Source: Pseudomonadota bacterium (GTDB taxonomy: Bacteria > Pseudomonadota > Gammaproteobacteria > Burkholderiales > Thiobacillaceae). Taken from it: DNA of 10,408 bases. The position numbers and the translations under genes are program-made. The first letter of the stretch is position 1. Each line of letters starts with the position of its first letter. This document shows positions 1 to 8,861 of this stretch, one piece after another. Location: the NCBI GenBank assembly GCA_021821425.1, contig JAKACL010000084.1, positions 1 to 10,408 on the forward strand, read 5' to 3'. A model generated the notes under the pieces. It searched no databases, was not told where the DNA came from, and worked only from the letters and a program-made list of their open reading frames with translations.

Positions 1-248
1 CCCGAGAGCGGCGCTGCAGCCGGCCAGTGCGCCTCGACGGCAGCGGCCATGCTGGCGGCCGCCTTGCCGCCGCCGACCACCAGGGTGCGACCGCTCGGCG
101 GTGCGGGCAGGTGAGGCGGCAGGATGACCGCGGGGTCGGCTGCAGCCACCGCGGCGCCGAACGATTCCAGCAGCAAGCGTCGAGCGCGCGGCGGAGGGTC
201 TCCCGCGGTTGCGCTGCGGCCTTTCGGCTTATGGGGATGTCGATCCAT
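1..248 (-). CDS. Glycerate 2-kinase (DUF4147/MOFRL family), N-terminal fragment cut by the window edge
   Basis: Reading the minus strand from an ATG at 248-246 gives 82 open codons that run off the left edge. Residues 24-38 (RRLLLESFGAAVAAAD), 43-51 (LPPHLPAPP) and 54-68, which hold VVGGGKAAASMA, match the usual N-terminus of glycerate 2-kinases. These are often annotated TtuD, GckA or 'hydroxypyruvate reductase'. The family phosphorylates D-glycerate to 2-phosphoglycerate in the cytoplasm, in glyoxylate, tartrate or serine-type carbon metabolism. The glycine-rich stretch with K62 lies in the N-terminal DUF4147 domain; the C-terminal MOFRL domain is outside the window. Homologues usually begin near residue 22, so the first 20 Arg/Pro-rich residues may be an extension or the start may be wrong; a TTG at codon 25 is an in-frame alternative. 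No strong ribosome site precedes the ATG. The gene is divergent from the efflux operon. Confidence 0.8.
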   Translation of the reverse strand, partial: MDRHPHKPKGRSATAGDPPPRARRLLLESFGAAVAAADPAVILPPHLPAPPSGRTLVVGGGKAAASMAAAVEAHWPAAAPLS

Positions 249-462
249 CTTGAGAAACCGGAAATGACTTGCCGAATTGTAGTTGCCTGAGACGTGAGCA
301 GGGTCCCGCGCAGCGAAGGGTACTGCGAGCCGGGTGGTTTGCGGATAAACTGCCTGCGAGCAGATGCATGCTGTATGGATCCGCAGCAGACTGGCGCCTG
401 ATCGAGGGGACAATCGGGCGGGTCATCCCGCCGCGTTGCAAGATGAACATCCAGACTTGACG
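249..462. other. Divergent intergenic region between glycerate kinase and efflux operon
   Basis: These 214 bases carry no credible gene; the short open frames in them have no recognisable product. The region should hold promoters in both directions. On the minus strand TACAAT (281-276) is a good -10 sequence for the kinase, but I see no matching -35 at 16-18 bases. On the plus strand no convincing promoter stands out. CTGCGAGC occurs twice in direct orientation (323-330 and 354-361), 31 bases apart. A GC hairpin (417-432) lies close to the adaptor start. Any of these could bind a regulator, but no known operator is recognised. Confidence 0.5.
417..432. promoter_or_regulatory. GC-rich inverted repeat in the leader of the efflux operon
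   Basis: GGCGGG (417-422) and CCCGCC (427-432) form a perfect 6-bp stem around the 4-base loop TCAT. The repeat ends 30 bases before the adaptor ATG at 463. No run of T follows on the plus strand, so it is not an obvious terminator. It could be an operator or an mRNA leader hairpin, or chance in GC-rich DNA. Confidence 0.3.
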
Positions 463-1644
463 ATGAAATTTTCCGTATTTCCCCTTTCCCCTGTAGTCAA
501 GCGCCTGGCCCTGGTGTTTGTCCTTGTGCTCGGCGCAGCCGCCGTCTGGACGATGGCCCAGGATGCGAAGGATGGCGAGGCGGGCAAGAATCCGATTGTT
601 GGAGATGCGCCCAGGACAGCAGCGGGGGCCAAACCTGCGCTGACCGTCATGGCCATCACGCCGCAGCGTGTCGAGTGGCCCCGGATGCTGGCGGCCAATG
701 GCAATATCGCCGCTTGGCAGGAAGCGGCGATCGGCGCCGAAATCAGTAATCTACGGCTGACCGAGGTGCGGGTGAATGTGGGCGACAGGGTGCAGAAAGG
801 CCAGGTGCTGGCACGCATTTCCAGTGACAGTGTGGACGCTGCGTTGTCGGAGTCCAGGGCTGCGGTTGCCGAGGCGGAGGCGACGCTGGCGGAGGCACGA
901 GCCAACGGCGACCGTGCACGCCAATACCAGGCCACCGGGTTTATGAGCGCGCAGAGTATCAACCAGTATCTGACAGCCGAGAAGACCGCCCTTGCCCGCT
1001 TGAACGCCGCGCGCGCCAGGATGCAGGCAGAACAGCTGCGCCTGGCGCAAACGGCCGTGCGCGCACCCGATGACGGGGTGATTTCCGCGCGCACCGCCAC
1101 GGTCGGCTCGATGACGCAGCCCGGGCAGGAACTGTTCCGGCTGATTCGGGGGAGCCGCCTCGAATGGCGCGCCGAAGTGAACGCAGCCGATCTTGGCAAG
1201 CTGAAACCGGGCGTCGCCGCCACGCTGACCGCGCCCAATGGCGCGCGCGTCCAGGGCCGCGTGCGCATGGTCGCGCCCACCGTCGACCCGCAGACGCTCA
1301 ACGGTCTGGTGTATGTCGATCTGCCGGCTGCGGAGACCGGCAATGCCCTCCGGGCCGGCGCCTTCGCCCGCGGCGAATTTGAACTGGGGCGCACGCCGGC
1401 CATGAGCCTGCCGCAGTCGGCCGTGCTGCTGCGCGACGGCTTCTCCTATGTATTCCGGCTGGATGATCGGAACACGGTTGCGGAGACCAAAGTCGTCGTG
1501 GGACGTCGGATGGGCGAGCAGATCGAGATTGTCAGCGGCATCGCAGCGGATGCGCGCGTGGTGGCGAGCGGCGCCGGTTTTCTGGCCGACGGCGACCGGG
1601 TGCGGGTAGTGCATGCGCCGGCGGCCGCAAGCCAGAACCCCTGA
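463..1644 (+). CDS. RND efflux periplasmic adaptor (HlyD/MFP family)
   Basis: This 393-residue membrane fusion protein would link an inner-membrane RND pump to an outer-membrane channel. The open frame extends up to an ATG at 364, but I start it at 463. From there the protein opens with a typical export signal: basic residues, then a hydrophobic run at about 13-31. The upstream 33 codons look like leader DNA. No lipobox cysteine is present, so it is probably secreted or held by an uncleaved anchor. Domains in order: first lipoyl half at 92-119 with VGDRVQKGQ, Ala/Arg/Glu-rich alpha-hairpin at about 121-196, second lipoyl half at 197-228 starting AVRAPDDGVIS, beta-barrel at about 232-310, membrane-proximal domain at about 312-385. 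The shine-dalgarno before 463 is poor. The pump gene begins 14 bases after the stop, indicating one operon. The substrate cannot be told from sequence. Confidence 0.9.
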   Translation: MKFSVFPLSPVVKRLALVFVLVLGAAAVWTMAQDAKDGEAGKNPIVGDAPRTAAGAKPALTVMAITPQRVEWPRMLAANGNIAAWQEAAIGAEISNLRLTEVRVNVGDRVQKGQVLARISSDSVDAALSESRAAVAEAEATLAEARANGDRARQYQATGFMSAQSINQYLTAEKTALARLNAARARMQAEQLRLAQTAVRAPDDGVISARTATVGSMTQPGQELFRLIRGSRLEWRAEVNAADLGKLKPGVAATLTAPNGARVQGRVRMVAPTVDPQTLNGLVYVDLPAAETGNALRAGAFARGEFELGRTPAMSLPQSAVLLRDGFSYVFRLDDRNTVAETKVVVGRRMGEQIEIVSGIAADARVVASGAGFLADGDRVRVVHAPAAASQNP

Positions 1645-1658
1645 TCGGAAGTTCAGCC

Positions 1659-4600
1659 ATGAACGTCTCATCCTGGTCCATCAAGAACCCGATTCCGGCT
1701 GTGCTGTTGTTCATCATGCTGGCGCTGGCCGGGCTGATGGCGTTCAAGGCGATGAAGATTCAGCAATTCCCGGATATCGATCTGCCGACGGTGACGGTGA
1801 CCGCCAGCTTGCCGGGCGCGGCACCTTCGCAAATGGAAACGGACGTTACGCGCAAGATCGAGAATGCCGTCGCCACGCTGCAAGGCATCAAGCACATCTA
1901 CACCAAGGTGCAGGACGGCACCGCCACCGTCACCATTGAATTCCGTTTGGAGAAGCCCACGCAGGAGGCAGTGGACGACGTGCGCGACGCGGTATCGCGC
2001 ATCCGCGCCGATCTGCCCGGCGACTTGCGCGACCCCGCGATTTCGAAAGCGAACCTGGCCGGATCGCCGATTCTGACTTATACCGTCGCCTCCACCAGAA
2101 TGGACGACGAGGCGCTGTCCTGGTTTGTCGACAACACCGTCACCAAACGCATGCTCAGTGTGGGCGGCGTGGGCGCGGTGTCGCGCGTGGGCGGCGTCAG
2201 CCGCGAAGTGCGCGTTGAACTCGACCCTGCGCGGCTGCTGGCCCTGAACGCAACCGCAGCCGATATCTCGCGCCAGTTGCGGCAGATCCAGCAGGAAGCG
2301 TCCGGTGGCCGTGCCGGCGTGGGTGGGGCGGAACAGTCGGTGCGCACCATCGCCACGGTGCAGTCGGCCGACGAACTGGCGCGCATGGACATCGTGCTGT
2401 CCGATGGCCGGCGCGTGCGCCTCGATCAGGTGGCCACCGTCACCGATACCGTGGCTGAACAACGGTCGGCAGCGCTGCTCAACGGCAAGCCTGTGGTCGG
2501 TTTCGAGATCACGCGCAGTCGCGGCGCGGGCGAGATCGAAGTGGCTGACGGTGTGCGCGCCGAGCTGGCCAGGCTCAAGGCCGCCCACCCCGACATCGCC
2601 ATCACCGAGGCCTTCAATTTTGTCGATCCGGTGCAGGAAAATTTCGACGGCTCGATGGCGCTGCTGATCGAGGGCGCCATCCTCGCGGTCATCGTGGTGT
2701 GGTTCTTTCTGCGCGACTGGCGTGCCACGCTGGTCGCAGCCACAGCCCTGCCGCTGTCGATGATTCCGGCCTTTGCCGCGATGCACCTGATGGGCTTCAC
2801 GCTCAATGTCGTCACGCTGCTTTCCCTGTCGCTGGTCGTCGGCGTGCTGGTGGACGATGCCATCGTCGAGATCGAGAACATCATCCGCCATCTGCGGATG
2901 GGCAAAACGCCGTATGAGGCGGCGATGGAAGCCGCCGACGAGATCGGCATGGCGGTGATCGCCACCACCTTCACCCTGATCGCGGTGTTTCTGCCCACCG
3001 CATTCATGAGCGGCGTGCCGGGAAAATTCTTCGTGCAGTTTGGCTGGAGCGCGGCGATTGCGGTGTTCTTCTCGCTGGTCGTGGCACGCATGCTCACGCC
3101 GATGATGGCGGCGTATTTCCTGAAACCGCCGCGGAAGGATCATTCCGAGCCGTTCTGGATGAGGGCCTACCTGCGGTGGGCGGCATGGTGTCTACAGCAC
3201 CGCGCGATCACGCTCTTGGCAGCAGCCGGATTCTTTTTCGGTTCCTTCGCCCTGGTGCCCTTGCTGCCGACCGGTTTCATTCCACCGGACGACTTGTCGC
3301 AGACCCAGGTGTATGTATCCCTGCCGCCGGGCAGCACTTTCAGGGAAACGCTGGCGGTTGCCGAACAGGCGCGCGAGATCGTGCAACAGCATCCACACGT
3401 GAAAATGGTCTACACGGCTGTGGGCGGCGGCGCGGCAGGTTCGGACCCGTTCATGCCGCGTGGGGCGGCCGAAGTCCGCAAGGCGACCCTGACGATCAAC
3501 ATGACGCCGCGTTCGCAGCGGGGCGGCATCGCCAAGCAGACCGTCGAGCGCGAATTGCGCGAGGCGCTGACGGCGCTCCCCGGCGCGCGGGTCAATGTGG
3601 GATTCGGCGGGTCGAACGAGAAGTACGTGCTGGTGCTGGCAAGCGAAAACAGTCAGGCTTTGGCCGGGCATGCGTTCAAGGTCGAACGCGAGCTGCGCAC
3701 CATCCCGGGCATTGGAAACGTCACCACCACCGCCAGCCTGGTGCGGCCCGAACTCGTGGTGCGGCCCGACTTCGCGAAAGCCGCGAGCCTCGGTGTCACT
3801 TCTGCGGCGATTGCCGATACGCTGCGCATCGCCACGGCGGGCGATTACGACCAGGGCCTGGCCAAGCTCAATCTGTCCCAGCGGCAGGTGCCCATCGTCG
3901 TCAAGCTGCCGCCCGGCGCGCGCCAGGACATGGCGCTGCTGGAGCGGATGACCGTACCCGGCAAGCACGGCCCGGTGATGATCGGCAATGTCGCCTCGCT
4001 CGGCCTTGACAGCGGCCCGGCCGAGATCGACCGCTACGACCGGCAGCGCAACATTAACTTCGAGATCGAATTGAACCAGCAGCCGCTGGGATGGGTGGAA
4101 AGCCAGGCCATGGCGCTGCCCAGCATCCGTAACCTGCCGCCCGGCGTGACCCAGACCACGATCGGCGACGCCGAAGCGATGAACGAACTGTTCGCGAGTT
4201 TCGGCCTGGCGATGCTGACCGGCGTGCTGTGCATCTATATCGTGCTGGTGATGCTGTTCAAGGGATTCGTGCAGCCCGTCACCATCCTCGCCGCGCTGGT
4301 GCTGTCCATTCCGGGTGCATTCCTGGCGCTGTTCATCACCGGTACCGCGCTGTCGATGCCGTCGATGATCGGGCTGGTGATGCTGATGGGCATTGCCACC
4401 AAAAACTCGATCCTGTTGATCGACTACGTCATTCTGGCGCGCCGCGACCATGGCCTGAACCGCTGGGACGCGCTGCTGGACGCCTGCCGCAAGCGGGCCA
4501 GGCCGATCGTGATGACCACCGTGGCGATGGGTGCCGGCATGCTGCCGATCGCCCTCGGCCTCGGTACAGACCCGAGCTTCCGCGCGCCGATGGCCATCGT

Positions 4601-4745
4601 CGTCATCGGCGGGTTGGTCACGTCAACCTTCCTCAGCCTGCTGGTCATCCCGGTCGTGTATACCTTTGTGGATGACCTGATTGCCTGGGGGCGGCGCTTG
4701 ATTCATCCTGCGCAACCGGCGCCGGAAACCTCGACAGGATTGTAG
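1659..4745 (+). CDS. RND efflux pump, HAE1 type inner-membrane permease
   Basis: At 1028 residues this is slightly shorter than AcrB (1049) and has the same duplicated plan. TM1 is near residues 10-31, a periplasmic porter region follows, TM2 to TM6 lie from about 329, TM7 near 514-540, a second periplasmic region follows, and TM8 to TM12 run from about 847 to 1007. The proton-relay residues are intact: D399 and D400 in GVLVDDAIVEIEN (AcrB D407/D408), K915 in ATKNSILLID (AcrB K940) and R946 (AcrB R971). It should therefore be an active proton-driven exporter of hydrophobic or amphiphilic compounds rather than a metal pump of the CusA type. A GGAAG ribosome site at 1647-1651 lies 7 bases before the ATG. 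The adaptor gene is immediately upstream. No outer-membrane factor gene follows, so a TolC-like protein encoded elsewhere is needed. Subfamily and substrate are not determinable here. Confidence 0.93.
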   Translation: MNVSSWSIKNPIPAVLLFIMLALAGLMAFKAMKIQQFPDIDLPTVTVTASLPGAAPSQMETDVTRKIENAVATLQGIKHIYTKVQDGTATVTIEFRLEKPTQEAVDDVRDAVSRIRADLPGDLRDPAISKANLAGSPILTYTVASTRMDDEALSWFVDNTVTKRMLSVGGVGAVSRVGGVSREVRVELDPARLLALNATAADISRQLRQIQQEASGGRAGVGGAEQSVRTIATVQSADELARMDIVLSDGRRVRLDQVATVTDTVAEQRSAALLNGKPVVGFEITRSRGAGEIEVADGVRAELARLKAAHPDIAITEAFNFVDPVQENFDGSMALLIEGAILAVIVVWFFLRDWRATLVAATALPLSMIPAFAAMHLMGFTLNVVTLLSLSLVVGVLVDDAIVEIENIIRHLRMGKTPYEAAMEAADEIGMAVIATTFTLIAVFLPTAFMSGVPGKFFVQFGWSAAIAVFFSLVVARMLTPMMAAYFLKPPRKDHSEPFWMRAYLRWAAWCLQHRAITLLAAAGFFFGSFALVPLLPTGFIPPDDLSQTQVYVSLPPGSTFRETLAVAEQAREIVQQHPHVKMVYTAVGGGAAGSDPFMPRGAAEVRKATLTINMTPRSQRGGIAKQTVERELREALTALPGARVNVGFGGSNEKYVLVLASENSQALAGHAFKVERELRTIPGIGNVTTTASLVRPELVVRPDFAKAASLGVTSAAIADTLRIATAGDYDQGLAKLNLSQRQVPIVVKLPPGARQDMALLERMTVPGKHGPVMIGNVASLGLDSGPAEIDRYDRQRNINFEIELNQQPLGWVESQAMALPSIRNLPPGVTQTTIGDAEAMNELFASFGLAMLTGVLCIYIVLVMLFKGFVQPVTILAALVLSIPGAFLALFITGTALSMPSMIGLVMLMGIATKNSILLIDYVILARRDHGLNRWDALLDACRKRARPIVMTTVAMGAGMLPIALGLGTDPSFRAPMAIVVIGGLVTSTFLSLLVIPVVYTFVDDLIAWGRRLIHPAQPAPETSTGL

Positions 4746-4750
4746 CCCGC

Positions 4751-4781
4751 AAACAAAAACGGCCAGGAAACCCCGGCCGTT
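4751..4781 (-). terminator. Rho-independent terminator of the lipoprotein gene
   Basis: AACGGCC (4758-4764) and GGCCGTT (4775-4781) form a perfect 7-bp stem with a 10-base loop. On the minus strand the stem is followed by TTTGTTTG (from 4757 downward, continuing the stem's TT), a typical U-rich tail. It lies 22 bases past the lipoprotein stop. On the plus strand the stem is followed by CGTATTG, without a T run, so it would terminate the pump transcript only weakly, although it lies just after the pump stop. Confidence 0.75.
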
Positions 4782-4803
4782 CGTATTGCCGGTTGCGGCC
4801 GAG

Positions 4804-5103
4804 TTACTTGGCGGCTTCCTTGGCGTCGTCGGCCACCGCTTGTGCGGCATCGGCAGCGCCCTGAGCGGCATCGGCAGCGGCGTCGGCGGTGGCATCACCG
4901 GCGGCCGCGGCGGCTTCACCCGCGGCGTCGGCAGCGGCGCTTGCAGCATCGGCCGCGGCGCTTGCGGCATCGGCGGCGGCATCGGCCGACTCGCTCGCGG
5001 CTTGCTGCGCTTCTTCCATGGCGGGGGCGGCAGCCTCTTCAGCCTTTTGACAGGCGGTCAGTGCAAGCGCGGCGAACAGTGCGACGAGAAGTTTTGATTG
5101 CAT
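4804..5103 (-). CDS. Small alanine-rich heptad-repeat lipoprotein
   Basis: A longer frame reaches 5337, but the ATG at 5103-5101 is chosen. It has a GGGAG ribosome site six bases upstream and opens a clear lipoprotein signal. The 99-residue product has a hydrophobic run at 5-17 and the lipobox LTAC with Cys at residue 18. The next residue is Gln rather than Asp, so outer-membrane sorting by Lol is expected. After a short linker with several Glu, residues 44-99 can be divided into eight seven-residue units, starting with two copies of ADAASAA and decaying towards DAKEAAK. This suggests an alanine-rich helix or coiled coil. The protein ends in Lys, as do Lpp and Pseudomonas OprI, which are joined to peptidoglycan through that residue. 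An Lpp-like role is an inference; I recognise no named family. It has its own candidate promoter and terminator, so it is probably monocistronic. Confidence 0.8.
   Translation of the reverse strand: MQSKLLVALFAALALTACQKAEEAAAPAMEEAQQAASESADAAADAASAAADAASAAADAAGEAAAAAGDATADAAADAAQGAADAAQAVADDAKEAAK
4934..4975. repeat. Two adjacent 21-bp tandem repeats inside the lipoprotein gene
   Basis: The units at 4934-4954 and 4955-4975 both read GCGGCGCTTGC followed by A or G and then GCATCGGC, with a variable last base. They differ at only two positions. A shorter, decayed continuation (GCGGCATCGGCC) follows from 4976. Each unit encodes one heptad on the minus strand, so the heptad repeat of the protein appears to have arisen, at least partly, by DNA duplication. 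Confidence 0.75.
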
Positions 5104-5134
5104 AGGAGTCTCCCTTGAGTGGTGTAAAAGGTGA

Positions 5135-5152
5135 GCGGGTCTGGTCACCCGC
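5135..5152. promoter_or_regulatory. Inverted repeat in the lipoprotein 5' leader
   Basis: GCGGGT (5135-5140) and ACCCGC (5147-5152) form a perfect 6-bp stem around a 6-base loop. On the minus strand it starts about eight bases after the candidate -10 box, at the likely start of transcription of the lipoprotein gene. TTTT follows five bases after the stem on that strand. It could be an operator, a 5' mRNA hairpin protecting the message, or a weak terminator for the upstream rluF transcript. Confidence 0.4.
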
Positions 5153-5159
5153 ATTGCTA

Positions 5160-5188
5160 TTAATAACCCCAAAACGGCTTCAGGACAA
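5160..5188 (-). promoter_or_regulatory. Candidate sigma-70 promoter of the lipoprotein gene
   Basis: On the minus strand TTGTCC (5188-5183) is followed after exactly 17 bases by TATTAA (5165-5160). Each box matches four of six consensus bases. The surrounding sequence is AT-rich relative to the window. The predicted leader is about 50 bases. This supports transcription separate from uvrA-rluF. Confidence 0.5.
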
Positions 5189-5219
5189 GCTTTCCAGTCC
5201 GCGCAGGCACGCTCGCGCC

Positions 5220-5954
5220 TCAGAATGCCTCGTCGTCGCGCAGATAGCGCCATTGTCCCAGGGGCAGGTCGCCCAGCCGCACGCGGCCGATGCGCACGCG
5301 CTTCAGCCCCACCACCTTCAGTCCCACCAATTCGCACATGCGGCGGATCTGGCGCTTGCGGCCTTCCTTCAGGATGAAGCGCAGCTGGTCGGCATTCTGC
5401 CAGCCGACCCGGGCCGGGCGCAGCTTGCGGCCGTCGAGCGAGAGGCCGTGGTTGAGCAGGGCAAGCCCTTTTTCATCCAGCCGGCCCTCGATCCGCACCA
5501 GGTATTCCTTTTCGACGTCGGAATCGTCGCCGATCAGCTGTTTCGCAATGCGCCCGTCCTGCGTCAGCACCAGGAGACCGGTCGAATCGATGTCGAGCCG
5601 GCCAGCGGGCGCCAGGCCTTTCAGGTGCGCTGGATGAAACGCCCGCCCGGCGCGTCCGTCCTGCCACAGGGTGTCGGGGCGGACCAGGGTCACAGCCGGC
5701 TGGTAGCCCGGCTCCGGCTGGCCGGAGACGTAGCCGATGGGCTTGTGCAGCAGGATGGTCACGCGCTGCTGTTGCTGTGCGCTGGCCTGGGTGTCCAGCC
5801 GGATTGCGCAGTCGGGATCGACCTTGGTGCCCAGCTCGGAAACCCGCTTGCCGTCGACGAAGACCAGCCCGCGTTCGATGTAGCTGTCGGCCTCGCGGCG
5901 CGAACACAGCCCGCGCTGGGACATCAGCTTGGACAGGCGGACCGGTTCGGCCAT
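5220..5954 (-). CDS. rluF: 23S rRNA pseudouridine synthase, RluF-type (RsuA family)
   Basis: This cytoplasmic enzyme isomerises a uridine in 23S rRNA to pseudouridine; E. coli RluF acts at U2604. The 244-residue protein starts with an S4 RNA-binding domain (about 4-60, with [17 protein letters not shown]). The catalytic domain follows, with motif GRLD at 118-121 (catalytic Asp D121), HPIG-equivalent HKPIGYVSG at 70-78 and [10 protein letters not shown] at 197-206. The RluF-like features are EKEYLV at 148-153 and the C-terminal [13 protein letters not shown]. RluB or RsuA cannot be fully excluded. Compared with E. coli RluF it has about 15-20 extra residues between the KPIG segment and GRLD (roughly 80-112), and lacks the long basic C-terminal tail. 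The ATG follows the uvrA stop by one base and no shine-dalgarno is evident, so translation is probably coupled to uvrA. Confidence 0.87.
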   Translation of the reverse strand: MAEPVRLSKLMSQRGLCSRREADSYIERGLVFVDGKRVSELGTKVDPDCAIRLDTQASAQQQQRVTILLHKPIGYVSGQPEPGYQPAVTLVRPDTLWQDGRAGRAFHPAHLKGLAPAGRLDIDSTGLLVLTQDGRIAKQLIGDDSDVEKEYLVRIEGRLDEKGLALLNHGLSLDGRKLRPARVGWQNADQLRFILKEGRKRQIRRMCELVGLKVVGLKRVRIGRVRLGDLPLGQWRYLRDDEAF

Positions 5955-5955
5955 T

Positions 5956-8778
<2,823 letters not shown>

Positions 8779-8812
8779 TGATTTGACGGCGGGGCGTAAT
8801 TCGCAACCTGCT

Positions 8813-8820
8813 AATATAAC
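8813..8820. promoter_or_regulatory. Overlapping divergent -10 elements between uvrA and the MFS gene
   Basis: This AT-rich island reads TATATT on the minus strand (8818-8813, five of six matches, towards uvrA) and TATAAC on the plus strand (8815-8820, five of six, towards the MFS gene). Neither has a good -35 at 16-18 bases. TTGACG at 8783-8788 is a good -35 sequence but lies 26 bases from the plus-strand box, which is too far. If both are used, the two promoters overlap and would compete. Confidence 0.35.
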
Positions 8821-8837
8821 GGACTTCCCGATTTCAT

Positions 8838-8851
8838 CTAACCCCGGTTAG
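8838..8851. promoter_or_regulatory. Perfect inverted repeat CTAACC-CC-GGTTAG, candidate operator
   Basis: CTAACC (8838-8843) and GGTTAG (8846-8851) are exact reverse complements separated by two bases. The repeat lies ten bases before the MFS start at 8862 and near the expected -35 zone of the uvrA promoter. A dimeric regulator bound here could affect both genes. It could also form a short hairpin in the MFS leader. It does not match the enterobacterial LexA box or another operator I recognise. Confidence 0.4.
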
Positions 8852-8861
8852 CACATCCGCA

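Noticed and set aside
269..460. A 63-codon plus-strand frame upstream of the adaptor
   Set aside because: It has no recognisable product, uses a TTG start without a ribosome site, and lies in a region expected to be regulatory.
364..462. N-terminal extension of the adaptor from the ATG at 364
   Set aside because: The 33 added residues would sit ahead of a clean export signal starting at 463 and look like translated leader DNA.
1668..4451. Long minus-strand open frames (1668-3143 and 3192-4451) opposite the RND pump
   Set aside because: Their His/Arg/Gln/Asp-rich composition and lack of domains mark them as shadows of the pump gene. No ribosome site or promoter supports them.
4934..4987. Repeats considered as a CRISPR array or mobile-element remnant
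   Set aside because: The units are directly adjacent with no spacers, and they are in frame with a protein heptad.
4786..5105. Plus-strand Gly- and Arg-rich frames over the lipoprotein gene
   Set aside because: Their repetitive composition is only the complement of the alanine heptads. The lipobox, ribosome site, promoter and terminator all support the minus strand.
5104..5337. N-terminal extension of the lipoprotein frame to 5337
   Set aside because: It would bury the lipoprotein signal inside the protein and overlap rluF. The ATG at 5103 has a good ribosome site.
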